Counted from the first letter of the stretch, positions 47,032 to 61,085 are shown. The stretch is 64,000 bases of DNA from Adiantum capillus-veneris (GCA_014529385.2 CM043967.1:82532278-82596277), one strand, 5' to 3'. Translations and numbers: made by a program. The notes: a model not told the origin generated them from the letters alone.

Positions 47032-48345
47032 ATGGATGATGAGGAGTTTCTTTCTTCTTTGTCACCGCAGCAGAGACAGTGGTACGTGGAGCGTCATCGC
47101 TCTGGCGCATCATCGCGCGTTCCTACACCATCCGCATCTCCCTCTCTTTCGGAGCATTCGGCGCGCTCCGAAGCTTCGGCGTCGACGAGACGAGCGTCAC
47201 ACTCGTCTAGACACCGGCTCTCTAGTGGTGGCGGTGGCGGTTGTTGTGGGGATTCCGCCACCGATGCCTGCACACCGCCTCGTGTTTGATGAGGCTCTTT
47301 ACCCTCCCCTTCTTTGCCCGCCCCCACACCAGCCACAGCATCGCCGTCTACGCCAGGTTTTGCACGGCTGACTGTTCCTAGAAGCTACACACCTCTACCT
47401 ACTCCGCCAGGAGCCACCCCACTCGACACTCCTCGCTTCGGCGCCCAGACGCCGATGGAGACACCTGACGTCCGTACCCCCATCGACACGCCGCTAGAGA
47501 CCCCTGCCGGGACACCCAGGTTCACGCGTCACCGGCCAGAGGGCTTGCCTTACTCCGTCGACATCAGCGGCGGCATCATCATGGATGATGACGGCAAGAA
47601 GGTGATCTCGCGCATGCGTGGTCTTTGCTCTCAGCTGTTTAGACACTATATACTAAACAAATGGAGTGAAGTACCAAGTGATTTAAAAAACAGAGTCATC
47701 AGCATACTTCATGATGAGTTTCCCGTTCCAACACGGGATCAGCGCTTCAATGAAGACCTGATGAAGATTCGAATGCGCGAATACTGCAAACACAAGCGTT
47801 CCGAAGTGCAAAAAGCAATCAAGAATGGGTGGAATAGGCCAGATTGGCTGGCCAAAGAAGATTGGAAGAATGTGAAGAAAGCAGCGCGCGAGAATCCCGA
47901 CAAGTGGAAGCAACAAAAGGATGCAGCCAGAGCGCGAGTAGAGGCAGGGAGCTCGCACCACTTGGGGAGCAGTGGATGGGCATCATTTGAGGCCGATTTT
48001 GTAAGTCTTTTCACATTGCTCTTTATGCATGTTCGATAGTTTAGGGTTTATGAGTTTTTTAGTTCTAACATAATGAAATCTTTGTATGTTTTGACAGTGG
48101 TCGATGACAGGACGTGATCCCACACCGTACGAGCGCGAGTACGTAGGCAGGAAGGGCTTAAACGCCCTGATGGACATTCTCAGTTCTCGCGGCGGCATGG
48201 TTAGTATTAGGGTTTACTCTTTTTTATTTTTTGTATTGTTTTATAAATGTCGTTATATGTTTATATTTACTGAAAACTGTCTTATTGTCTTTTTTTGCAG
48301 AATCCGACAGATACGCCGCTTGGACCCGATGAGACGTCTGATTAG
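47032..48345 (+). pseudogene. TnpA-like gene of CACTA #2 with two in-frame stops
   Basis: Starts MDDEEFLSSLSPQQRQWYVE after an acceptor at 47029. The same frame continues past TGATGA (47287-47292) as a Pro/Thr-rich stretch (TPLDTPRFGAQTPMETPDVR). A Transposase_24-like domain follows (LNKWSEVPSDLKNRVISILH, WLAKEDWKNVKKAARENP, GSSGWASFEADF). Exon 1 ends at 48000 (GTAAGT), exon 2 is 48098-48199 (WSMTGRDPTPYEREYVGRKG), exon 3 is 48301-48345 (NPTDTPLGPDETSD then TAG). Both junctions keep the frame. Such proteins bind the subterminal repeats in CACTA elements. The double stop could be removed by an intron, but I could not define one. Confidence 0.65.
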
Positions 48346-48663
48346 ACGACGTCAGTTTAGCCGTAGCTAGATAGCATTAGTTTAGGGTTTCTCATAGCTT
48401 ATGTATTATGAGACGGATTTTATACGTCTTTTTGAACCATGTATATTATTACATTTGTCATCGCAATTCCTTTTGCCAATCAATTCTTTATGCCTATGAT
48501 GTTGTACAATTGTCATTATTACATTTGCCAATCAATTCAGTTTGTCTATGATGTGTACAATTGTCAATTTTGCAAACAATGCATCTTGTGGGTGACTATT
48601 TTGGGTCTATTATTTACTTTTGCACTTTTTTTAAAAAGTGAATCAAGTACAATATGGTTGATG

Positions 48664-48692
48664 GGTGGCAGGACATTCAATGTCCTGCCACC
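48664..48692. repeat. perfect 14-bp hairpin in CACTA #2
   Basis: GGTGGCAGGACATT, one C, then AATGTCCTGCCACC. A related hairpin is in element #1 at about 8745-8772, so the structure is conserved between copies. Confidence 0.85.
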
Positions 48693-48710
48693 AAAAAAAT
48701 ATTCTCTCAG

Positions 48711-48899
48711 GCGTCGCTATAAGCGTCGCTATTTATGGCTCTGTAGCGTCGCTATACTCTCCCTGGGAGCGTCGCTATGTGCGTCGCTATAGGCGTCGCT
48801 ATGAGCGTCGCTATATAGCGACTCCTATAGCGACGCTTATAGCGACGCCTATAGCGACGCTCTCGTAGCGACGCTTTTAGCGACGCTCATAGCGACGCC
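48711..48899. repeat. 3' subterminal palindrome of CACTA #2
   Basis: GCGTCGCTATAAGC-type units followed by their inverted copies, centred near 48815. It mirrors the array at 44395-44512. Confidence 0.85.
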
Positions 48900-50686
48900 G
48901 GGGGTTATAAAAACCCAGTGTATTTTCGTCGCTAAAAGCGTCACAAGAGCACACAACCTCTTGTAGTGTATACTATTCACTTATATCATGATCTCAATAA
49001 TATCTTCAATTATAGACCTACCAAATAAGGTCAAGGTTATGTGGAATACATGCATGTACCATGGGGAGCTCACTCTTGGAGGTATTCAAAAGAATCATCC
49101 AAAGAAGGACCTCACAAGGACTTTGTGCAGTGGAAAAAATAGTCGGTTTTGCTGAATTTTTAAAGATCACATGCTCCCCGAATTTGAAGAGGTGATACAA
49201 ACAAAAGTTGTAGCTTGTGGGCTGAACTTTTACCTCAAATTTGCATATTTTTTTGAGCTACGAGCTGTGAGCTATGATTTTATTGGTGGACCCCAGTTTG
49301 CCCATGCTATGCAACCAAACTCCCTCTTCCACTTTATCATTTTCCTCTTTCACACACACTTCTCCACTCATCATCCCTATCTCTCTCACCACTCCTCTCT
49401 GCATCCTACTCACCTTCTTCTCAACCTTGAAGAATAAGAGAAACCATGGTGAAATCATGTCTCCTACACACACTTCCATTCCAAAATTGACCACCTAGTC
49501 TCATTTTTTCTCTTCCATATTACCCATATCTATCAAAAAACCACAAAATTCACCCTCTTCTCTTGAAAAACAGCATCATTGTGATTGATTACTCATGTTC
49601 ACTTACCTTGGCTTCCAAGGAAGGTCAAGAGTGGAGAAAAAATGTACCATCAAAGCTAGTGGACCGTCAACAAGCATCAAAATTGACCCTACTCAAAACA
49701 CTTGGAACATCAACATTGGAAGAAATCCATATTTTCTTACCTATTAAGATTTTTTTCTTCCTTATTTGTATCCTATATGGATTCTTCCATTGTAAATATC
49801 CAATTCCATTTGTAAATTAATAAATATACTAACTCTACTAGTTTACTAACACTAACCTACTATGAAAAGTCCTATCACCTCCACTTCTCTCCTCTCTCTC
49901 TTCTTCATCTATCCCCACCAACTTCTTGATAATTCCAAGCAAAAGAAATTAGATAAGTGCTGAAAATCTAACCCAAACATGGTTAGAGGAGTAACCCTAG
50001 CCCTCAAAATTGCTATAAGAGGAGGGTGTAGCTAGCACAAAAAGGGGGGAGCCATAAGCAAGAGCACTATGCTATAGCTTGAGCAGCCAAGCTCAAGCTC
50101 TCTAGAAGGAGCTCTTGAGTGAAATCTTATTGGCTTATGCATATGCATGTGTTGTATTAGGGGTGATTAGCAAGTGAACTCTATGCCATTGTAAGAGAGA
50201 GTGATCATTCAATTGAGAGTAGGAAAACTATCATTTCTCCTACTAGTGTAAGCCCAACATTTGCTGCATCAAGGAGGGTGGATTTGGATGAAGCTTGGAT
50301 ACTTTGTCTCTCTTCCAACGTAAAGTAATGGACAACAATGATGTGTAAGTGTCTTGGTGTTTTTTTTAAAGTTCTTAATAGCTTGTCTCTGGGTGTTGTC
50401 ATCAATTCAACCATAAATTCCACATACTGTAAGAGGGCAACAGGGTGGAGAGGACTCTCCTGGCCTTAAGACAGTGATTGGGGTGGCTTTTCTTGTGATG
50501 TGTTGTGGTGTAATTTACTCAAGCTATGTTGAAAAAATACTAATCTCACTTTGATTGGTCGTGACAGATTTGTAAGAAGGTATTAATGCAACAAGCATCC
50601 CCTCCCCCTTCTCTCCTTTTCTTACATATATAAATGTGTTCGCTTGATCACTGTTGAACATTTCAAAGCAGCCCAAGCACTATCTC

Positions 50687-50777
<91 letters not shown>

Positions 50778-50952
50778 GCGTCCTAGTTCGCATCCAAAAC
50801 TAGGTGGTGCCTCAAATTTGTGTAGGGTTAGGTTGCGGGTTTGTGTGTGTGTTTGCTGTTTTTTCCAACCCCAAACCAATTGAGCAGCACGGGAGCCTAG
50901 AAAAGTTCTTAGAGGCCACTCTTCTTGTTGCCCGCCTTATACCGCCTCAAAT

Positions 50953-50970
50953 TGGTGCCCCCACTGAGGA
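50953..50970 (+). other. primer-binding-site-like sequence of element R
   Basis: TGGTGCCCCCACTGAGGA begins three bases after the LTR end. It has the required TGG start, but I do not assign the tRNA. Confidence 0.5.
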
Positions 50971-51260
50971 ATGAATTTGTGCTTATTGTTGTTGTATTGC
51001 ATGCATGCTTGAATTTTAGCATAATCAAGTAGATTATATGAATCATGAAAACTTGTATGACCGAGTTGAATTTCAAGGCAAAAAAAATTGATTTAGAATA
51101 TGGTTTGGATTAGCATAACATAAGAAAGGAAAAAACATTTCACATAAGAATCTAGAATTCATGTTGAAAGACCTTTCAAAAGTTTGTGTAGTTAGTTGAT
51201 TTCATGAGAGAAAATGATTGTTTGGAACTAATCCTTGTTTGGTTCTAGCATTGAGAGACT

Positions 51261-52184
51261 ATGACACACTATACCTTTGATGATATCCCAATCTTCTTCG
51301 AAAATCTAGAAGAAGATGTTGATGATTTTCTTGCTGATTTTAGAATGGTTTGTCGTATCCTTGGTAAAAGGGATGACATTGAAAAAGGGGATTTTCTATT
51401 GCTATGCCTTAGAGGCAACGCTGAGCAATGGTTTTGGAGTATGTCTTCTCAGATTGAAGATGGGTATACCCAAATTTCCAAAGCTTTGAAGACCAAATTC
51501 TCTAAATTTCCAACAACGGAGAAAGCATGGGCTTCATTAGGGAGACTTCAACAACACGGCGAAGACTACTATGCTTATGAGGATATTTTTTCTCGTCAAT
51601 GGGGAGGATATGGGTTTAATTCTACATTTCTAGATTATGTAAAAATGGAGCAATTTATTTCGGGTTTGTCTCCTTTCCTAAAGACTAAGGTTACTTGTAG
51701 TGGACCCTCTACCTTTGAAGAAGCGGTAAGTATTGCCCAAAGGAAGTTTCACAAGTACTTCTACATCAAAAATGGTTTCCATCATGCTGGAAGAACCAAC
51801 CATCATGAAAGCGTTTCTATCAAGGAGTCATCTCCTTTGCCATACTTGTCTCCTTCTACTCCGGCAAATGTTGAAGAAGTTACTTACATGCCAATTGATT
51901 ATTCAAGTGCTAAAGTGTGTGGCCAAGATTCAAATGTGGAATCTCTTTCTCCTACCTTTATCAGAAGCATGAAAAAATTGACACAAGATATCTCAAATGG
52001 AATTGATGATTCAATAATGGATACATCCAACCTTTTGGCCGAGGATCAATTTCTAGTCCGAGCAGACGAAGCTTTTGTGCAACATGACTCTATGGAGAAT
52101 GAAGACCTTGAAGGTAACCTTGATCTTATGGAATGTTCTGAGAGTGTATCTTGTCTAAAAGAAGAGAGTGAAGAAGAATCATAG
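51261..52184 (+). CDS. Gag of element R
   Basis: An open 307-residue frame. The N-terminal half resembles a Retrotrans_gag domain: FFENLEEDVDDFLADFRMVC, FLLLCLRGNAEQWFWSMSSQ, KALKTKFSKFPTTEKAWASL, MEQFISGLSPFLKTKV and FEEAVSIAQRKF. No CCHC zinc knuckle is visible; the C-terminal half is acidic. The frame is intact, consistent with selection or recent insertion, although the element lacks pol. Start chosen at the first ATG after a 300-bp leader. Confidence 0.75.
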   Translation: MTHYTFDDIPIFFENLEEDVDDFLADFRMVCRILGKRDDIEKGDFLLLCLRGNAEQWFWSMSSQIEDGYTQISKALKTKFSKFPTTEKAWASLGRLQQHGEDYYAYEDIFSRQWGGYGFNSTFLDYVKMEQFISGLSPFLKTKVTCSGPSTFEEAVSIAQRKFHKYFYIKNGFHHAGRTNHHESVSIKESSPLPYLSPSTPANVEEVTYMPIDYSSAKVCGQDSNVESLSPTFIRSMKKLTQDISNGIDDSIMDTSNLLAEDQFLVRADEAFVQHDSMENEDLEGNLDLMECSESVSCLKEESEEES

Positions 52185-52219
52185 GTGAGGAGATCATAGA
52201 CCACATTGATCATAAAGAG

Positions 52220-53443
52220 ATGATTGTGTACATGGAATGCCAACTCCAAAACAAAGTAGAAGAGTGTGAGTTGAATCCATGTGAGGATAATCTTCAAGAA
52301 GTGTTTGAGGATGTTGAAAAGCATTGGTATGACCCATGTATATTAAGCATGGAGGAACCTATCATGCAAGAAGCCAAAGTTTTCACAAAATCAGACAGTA
52401 ATCCATCAACGTTTGAGGTGGTACAATGTGAGGAGTTACAACCTTGCCAAAGGGGGGGCTTAGAAGGGGATGAAGAACATGGGAGAGTAGTAAAAAATAA
52501 AATCATAAAAGGAAACTGTCAGAAGGGTATCATTCTCTCCAATGGTGTTTTAGTGGGTGGCTCTTCATTCATGGGACAATCTCTCAGCAAGAAAATCCAA
52601 ACTTTGGAAGCCCCAATCATCTTCACATTGGGTTTCACCTCTTGAAAGTCAACTTCTCCTCTCTTCACATATACCTTTCATCGGGGACACCATACCTTCT
52701 TAAGTGGAAGAGGACATGAATACTTGGTGATGAACGGATGTTTCCAACCCTTCTTCATTTGGTTCTTTGGTGTATGGAGGTCGCAAATTGTGATGCTTCT
52801 GGTCTTCATCATATATTAAAAACTTGTTGATTGCTACATGTGGATATTTCATCAATCAGTACCAAAATCTATTCTCTTCCAATGTGTTGGAAGCAATAGA
52901 AACCTTCGTCTATTATCTACTTATGTCGTAAACTATTTGCAATATCTTCCAATAGTAGTTGGAAGCATGGATCAAGCTTTCCTAAATCATGAAGGTCATA
53001 GAATTTTTGACTTGATGCGCCTACCCAGGTTGAATGAATTTTATGAGCTACAGTTCAGGAATTTGCTCATACAAGCTCTTGAAGATTGTAGCAGATACGT
53101 CAAATTTACACAGGAGGAAGAGCAACCAATCTTTTATATCACATTCATAGTGATAGATGTAGGGATGGAAAACAATAGAATCGACAAGTTTCTTCAACCA
53201 AAATCAGTGAGTGATTCCATACCATACATCTCTCTTTGGGAAAGATATTTCAAGATCTTTGATCCTGGGGGGTGCTTATGGAAACTTTCTCAATGGAGGA
53301 GGTTTACTCCATCACTTCATTACATCTTGCTATTGGCTCTGAGAACCTTTCATATCACACAAGGTTTTTTAATCATACAACAAAGGTTCTTCAAAGATGA
53401 GAGCAAACAAAGACAGACGTTACATAATCTACATGTTGTATGA
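52220..53443 (+). pseudogene. unknown second ORF of element R
   Basis: Two frames in the same phase, 52220-52645 (acidic, MIVYMECQLQNKVEECELNP) and 52838-53443 (FDLMRLPRLNEFYELQFRNL, SLWERYFKIFDPGGCLWKLS), separated by stops. No domain is recognised and nothing resembles protease, RT or integrase. The second frame stops 48 bp before the 3' LTR. They may be the remains of one protein. Confidence 0.4.
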
Positions 53444-53490
53444 TCGGATAAATGGTCCATGAATGTACCATTATCTAAGGGGGGGGCTAA

Positions 53491-56023
<2,533 letters not shown>

Positions 56024-56031
56024 ATACCATA

Positions 56032-56480
56032 TGTCATAGTAACTAATATCTAATCTTGTAAATGATTTTCTCATGTTAAACTGATCATTTAATATGGAAA
56101 AGTGCAAGGGGAGAAAAAGCTAGAATATTGGTTAAGCTGGAAGACCGGCCACAGTAGGGATCAAGGGGAAAAAAGGGATCCAAAGGGGGGGCCATCTGCA
56201 AAAGAGCAAGGTGCAAGAATGGGCTTAAAAGACCCTAAGGTTCATCCCATTAAGACTTTTAAAATGCTAAGGTTCCAAAATTCAAAGGTTGTGTCCAAAG
56301 GTGAAAAGCCTAGGAATTGGATGATTTGTGTGTGATCAAAAGTCTTCATGCATCCCTACATAGAACGAGGTGAGCCCTATAAGTAGGAGATGAGAGAGAA
56401 ACTCTCTCTCTCACACACACACACAAGCTTCCTTTACACAAAGGGAATGAGGCACACATGTCAGCTCCCTAGCCTAGGTG

Positions 56481-56523
<43 letters not shown>

Positions 56524-57577
56524 GCTCCCTTTACACAAAGGAAATGAGGGACACATGTCAGCTCCCTAGCCTAGGTGCCCACAAGTGGTACTCAAATCCT
56601 ATTGGATGGCCTTGGATGTGGACCAATGAGAATTAGGCTAGAGTAAATCTAGTTTAATTAATTTAAAACACTTAATAAAAGAACCAATAAGAATTAAGAT
56701 CTCTAGAAGACTATTGGACAATCTCCCAAGGGGTCCAATGAGCATTCAACAACCCACCAATGGCTTGCCTGATTCCTATTTTCCAGGAGACAAAGGGGTT
56801 CAATGAGAGTTTAACTGCATTAATTAATTACCTAAAGCTCTCAAAAAAGGGGGAAGGGGGACACATGTCAGAAGGCTATCACTTATGCTGCTTAATTTCC
56901 ATTGGCTAAGCCTGGGGAGGTTCAATAGGATGTGAGCATGAACAAATAGCAAGAGGGGTTGACCAAGAGAGAGAGGGGGCTGAATTTTACAAGGCATTAT
57001 CACTTACACACTCACACAATCTCATGTGTGGAGCAAGAAGAATTTGTCTCTCTTCTTCTCAAGCTTTAACGGAAAGCTTACCACCCACTCCAAGCTTGTG
57101 AGAAGGGAGGCCTACACCAACAACTCTTGGCTTTGTGATGCAAATCCAACCAAGAACCAAGCTTAGATGCATGCTCATCTCCTATACCATGCTAATTACT
57201 AATCTAAGCTATGCTAATATTAGTGATTATGTGAGGAGATGTACATCTTTCTTGTAATGCTACTCCTTCTTCCTCTCAATCTACTCTAATACCCTTCTAG
57301 CTCTCACCATCTTTGAAGGTGTGTCATGTCTTGGGTCTGAGACCGTGAGGGAATTGATGTTGTGTTTAAGAAGTGTTTTGCTTAGTGCTTGAAGTTTCCA
57401 TCTTCATTGCACTAGATACTATTGAAGGAACACAAAGAATTGTATTGTAAAATGTCTCTCTTTATGGGAGAAACCATAATGCAAATCCTTTTGGAGGGGG
57501 GACTGGCTACTAGAAGTTTGACAAGAGCCGGTACTATTTTGGTGTTGAATGACTCTCTCTTGTATTCCTTGTAGTTA
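56032..57577 (+). repeat. 5' LTR of element B
   Basis: Starts TGTCATAGTAACTAATATC. It contains a (CA)n tract at about 56481-56522, several CCAATNGGA-like blocks, and a duplicated ACACAAAGGRAATGAGG segment. The end is placed before TGGTATTTGAGCC, about 1.55 kb. Confidence 0.75.
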
Positions 57578-57578
57578 A

Positions 57579-57594
57579 TGGTATTTGAGCCATG
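57579..57594 (+). other. degenerate primer-binding site of element B
   Basis: TGGTATTTGAGCCATG, two changes from the TGGTATCAGAGCC iMet-type site that the related LTR at 6.0 kb keeps intact. Confidence 0.6.
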
Positions 57595-57699
57595 GGTACA
57601 ATAGCTTGAGTGCTTTTTCTAAAGGGGTAAAGAGGAGTAGAAACTAGGGCTTGAAGTGCCAAAGTACACCTAAAAAGTTTACACCTAAAAGTTGTTAGA

Positions 57700-59220
57700 A
57701 TGGCTAACAATAGTAAAGAGACTGAAATTAATGTTGATAAATTTGATTTTGCTAATGAGAAGGCTACTAATGATGCCCCTAAGCTTGTCTACTATCTTGT
57801 TTTTAGGCTTTAACAAGCCATGGGCAATCCATCCCTCCAAAGTGAAGTGCAATGGTAGATTTGTGCTCATGGGATTCTCCAAGCTCCCCACCATGAAGAG
57901 AGAGCACCTAGGAAGCCTCCTTACGAGACTTCCAAAAGAGGCCTCTCTCCGATTCGGGAAGAAGAAGAGGATCCATACGAAGGGCTCAAAAATTTTCTTC
58001 TCGATGATTCATCTCCTTCTCAAAGTAGAACTCAAGAGCCTCCACCAAAAGGAACAAGAAAGAAGTGAGTCTCCTACCACCTCGATGGAGATGGCTCCAA
58101 GAAGTTGGTGGGCTAAACGCTCTCCATCACCTCCAAAATGGAGAAGACCATCACACACTTCTCTGCACCATATTTCAAAGAGGGATGACAAAAGTCAAGA
58201 GAAGAAAAAGGCGAGAAAGAGGACACCCTCTTCTCCATATTTTTCATCCTCTTCCTCTTATGAAAGTGATGGTGAAGACAAAGAAGGTCAAGGCAAGAAA
58301 AAGGTGAGAAAGAGGTTACCCTCTTCTCCATCTTCCTCGAATTCTTCATCTTCCGAAGAAAGCGATGGTGCAACTTTTGAACCATCAAAAAGAAGAGGCC
58401 ATAGGAAATCCTATTCCGCGTGGAAGAGGTCGTCCAAGCTCAAGAAGCTCAAAGAGGGAGGAAAGAGATCTCTTTTCTTACCTTTACAATGACACCTTTG
58501 GTGCTACGATCAAAGTATTGGCCTTTATCCAACAATTCGATGTGGCGTTTGGAGATGAGGGCTTCACGGAGTACTCTAAGCTATGCCATGTAGCTATGCA
58601 CTTTCAAAATTATGTCAGGCAATGGTGTTCTAGCCTACAGGCCACATGCCAATGGTGAAGCTTCACAAACATGGAAAGCTTTAAGAGCTTCAATTATGAA
58701 GCAGTTTTTGGCCACCGATGCCAAAGACAAAATATTCACGGAATGGAGAAGCTTGAAGCTCTCTCCCTACGAATCTATTCACAAATATGTAGGCAAGTTT
58801 TAGGACCTACAACTCAAAGCCAGTGTCTTCAAAAAGTTAGTTTTTGGAGAGCAAAAGCAACAATTTTGTGCGGGCTTAACCGAAGAAATGATGGAGTATG
58901 TCAACTCCCAAAGGCCGCGCACCATGTCGATGGTTATACACCATACTATGGTGGCTTCTTGAATCAATTTCCAAACAGGGTCTAAAAGAAATTCTAAGCC
59001 CATGAAAAACAAGGGTTCCAATGAGCCTAAGGGGAAGGACAATGTCCAGAAATCTCCTAAGGGCAATTCTAACAAAGCTAAAGAGAAAGGAATTTACAAA
59101 GGAAAAAATAAACTCTTTCATGAAGAGCTTGAGCATTATCACAAGGATAACCAATGTTTCAAGTGCCGTGATCAAGGCCATGCGTACCACGCTTGTCCCC
59201 AAAAGAACACCCGCCATGAA
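57700..59220 (+). pseudogene. gag of element B
   Basis: A start-like frame (MANNSKETEINVDKFDFANE) at 57700 is soon broken. A Lys/Ser-rich stretch with two repeats of a GKKKVRKRLPSSPS-like unit lies at 58200-58350. The capsid-like part reads GDEGFTEYSKLCHVAMHFQN (about 58550-58610), then TWKALRASIMKQFLATDAKD and WRSLKLSPYESIHKYVGKF (to 58803). A CCHC knuckle CFKCRDQGHAYHAC is at about 59155-59200. Several frameshifts and stops are present. Confidence 0.75.
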
Positions 59221-59925
59221 CCTCCTAGAGCTACCTTGGTTGAAATCCAAGAGGAGGAAACTCACCACAAAGGATCTCCTCTATGCCATGCTTGGGGAAA
59301 GGTAAGAGAAATGCATGATGATTTTATTCTCTTTGACCCTGGTTCTACTCACAGTTTCATATCCACGGAGTTTTCCACCAAGCTAGGCATCCAAGCCTAT
59401 GAGATGGGAGATGTCCTACCCGTAGACGATGCTTTCAAGGGGCAAGATTCTTCAGTCACTCCCTTAATGGGGAAATTGAGGCTCCATGTCCAAAGCTATG
59501 TGGACAAAGAAGACTTCTTTATCTCTCCTCTCAAGCATGAGGATGTAATCCTAGGGGCACCATGGTTTGATCACATGGATGCCAATGTTAAATTCCCTGA
59601 AAGGAGAATCTACTGTAGGTTCACGGAAAAAGATATGTACATAGATGCTAAGCAAATGGGTAACACCATACCCATTGTACATACACAAGCTTTCAACAAG
59701 TCAATAAAGAGCTCTATTTCCGTGTACATGATTTTTGTTAAACATTCTCAAAAGAAACCTAATTCTTTAACAAAAGAAAATATAAACAATTCGAAAGAAT
59801 TAGAGTTATCCAATTTTCTCAAAGGGTTTCAAGATGTCTTTATTGACAAAATCCCTTATGAACTACCTCCTAAACGAGGCAATGATGACCACGCAGTTGA
59901 ACTTCCCAAGAAGTTCACCGCCTAA
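59221..59925 (+). pseudogene. aspartic protease of element B
   Basis: In the open frame 59002-59925, after the zinc knuckle, comes FILFDPGSTHSFISTEFSTK, where the retropepsin active-site D-[ST]-G is replaced by D-P-G. Downstream VILGAPWFDHMDANV is the normal flap/terminal motif. The following stretch (SNFLKGFQDVFIDKIPYELP PK-like) is the usual linker before RT. A stop at 59923-59925 ends the frame. The active-site change suggests a dead enzyme. Confidence 0.8.
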
Positions 59926-59968
59926 CAAACCTCCTTATAGAGTTTCTCAAGCTTAACAAGAGGAGACT

Positions 59969-61085
59969 ATGCGGCAAGTGCATGAGTTAGTTGAGAAGGG
60001 AATGGTTAGGCCTAGCTCATATCCATTTTGCGCACCTGTGTTGTTAGTGCAAAATAAAGATGGCACATATCACATGTGTGTCGACTATAGAGCACTAAAT
60101 AGGATCACTATCAAGAATAGGTTTCCCGTTCCACGGGTAGAAGACCTATTTGATAAGCTACAAGGATCGACCTACTTCAGTAGGATTGACCTAAAACGTG
60201 GCTATCATCAAATAAGGATAGTTGATCAAGACATTGTAAAAACCGCATTTCACACTACGTTTGGTCTTTACAAATATATTGTCATGCCTTTTGGCTTGAC
60301 CAATGCACCAGCCACATTCAACCGCTTGATGGAGAATCTATTTAGGCCTCCCTGAACCTTTTCTAGAGTGTTATTTTATGATCTAATCATCTACTCTAAT
60401 TCACTAGATGAACACAAGCAACACCTCCAGGTAATATTTCAAGTTCTAAGAGAGAATAAACTTTATGTTAATCAAAAGAAAAGTGAATTTTTCTTGCAAG
60501 AGATTCAGTATTTAGGTCACATTATCTCTCAAGATGGAATCCAAATGGATCCATCAAAGTTATAGGTAATAAAAGGATGGCCTAAACCAAGAAATCTTCA
60601 TGAACTAAGAAGATTTATATGTATGTGTGCATACTATACAGGTTTCATAGAAGATTTATAGTATGTGTGCATACTATAGAGGTTTCATAGAAAAGTTCTC
60701 ACTAATAGCAGGACCATTACATGACCTAACAAAGAAAAATGTTAGGTATACATGGTCTACCAAGGAGAACATTGCTTTCAAAAAACTTAAAGAAAAGATT
60801 ATCTCTCAATATGTGCTTACTCTATCGGATCTCTCAAAGCCATTTGAGGTCCAATGTGACGCTTGTGGTGATTGCCTTGGAGTTGTTTTGCTTCAAGAAG
60901 GAAATGCCATGGCCTATGAAAGTTGAAGGCTCAACCCTGTTGAGCAAGCTCTACGCATATATGAAAAGGAACTCCTTGCAGTTCTACATGTCTTAGACTC
61001 ATGGAAGCACTATTTATTGGGGAATCCTTTCATTCTGCGAACGGATCTCCAAAGTCTTAAGTAGTTCATGACGTAGACCAAGCTC
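59969..61085 (+). pseudogene. reverse transcriptase and RNase H of element B
   Basis: 59969-60355: [57 protein letters not shown], all Ty3 RT blocks. The next piece (60368-60565) should hold the catalytic YxDD/FLDD box but reads VLFYDLIIYS, losing one aspartate. After a stop come YYRGFIEKFSLIAGPLHDLT (60663 on), SKPFEVQCDACGDCLGVVLL (RNase H) and, after shifts, text to about 61085. A 54-bp segment around 60605-60690 is tandemly duplicated. Confidence 0.85.

Larger units (their letters stand above)
44332..48968 (+). mobile_element. CACTA (En/Spm) element #2, 4637 bp
   Basis: Ends CACTACAAGAGG and CCTCTTGTAGTG, with TAT at 44329-44331 and 48969-48971. The second LTR of the host element keeps the unoccupied sequence TTCTTAGTTGTACTATTCAC at about 54170, equal to the flanks joined with one target copy (one base different). 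The element holds a shortened transposase, a TnpA-like gene, subterminal palindromes and an HMA-like gene fragment. Confidence 0.95.
43649..50949 (+). repeat. 5' LTR of element R (contains CACTA #2)
   Basis: Starts TGATAGCCGTTTTTCGGC and ends ACCGCCTCA. Without the CACTA insertion and one target copy it is about 2.66 kb. It contains a (CT)n tract at about 50683-50775. It has about 150 bp (near 49205-49353) that the 3' LTR lacks. Confidence 0.85.

Noticed and set aside
49171-49498. Overlapping ORFs on both strands at 49.2-49.5 kb
   Set aside because: They lie in the LTR of element R, are not kept open in the partner LTR, and show no domain.
50622-50883. ORFs across the CT tract, also at 55679-55955
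   Set aside because: Microsatellite translations at the same position in both LTRs of element R.
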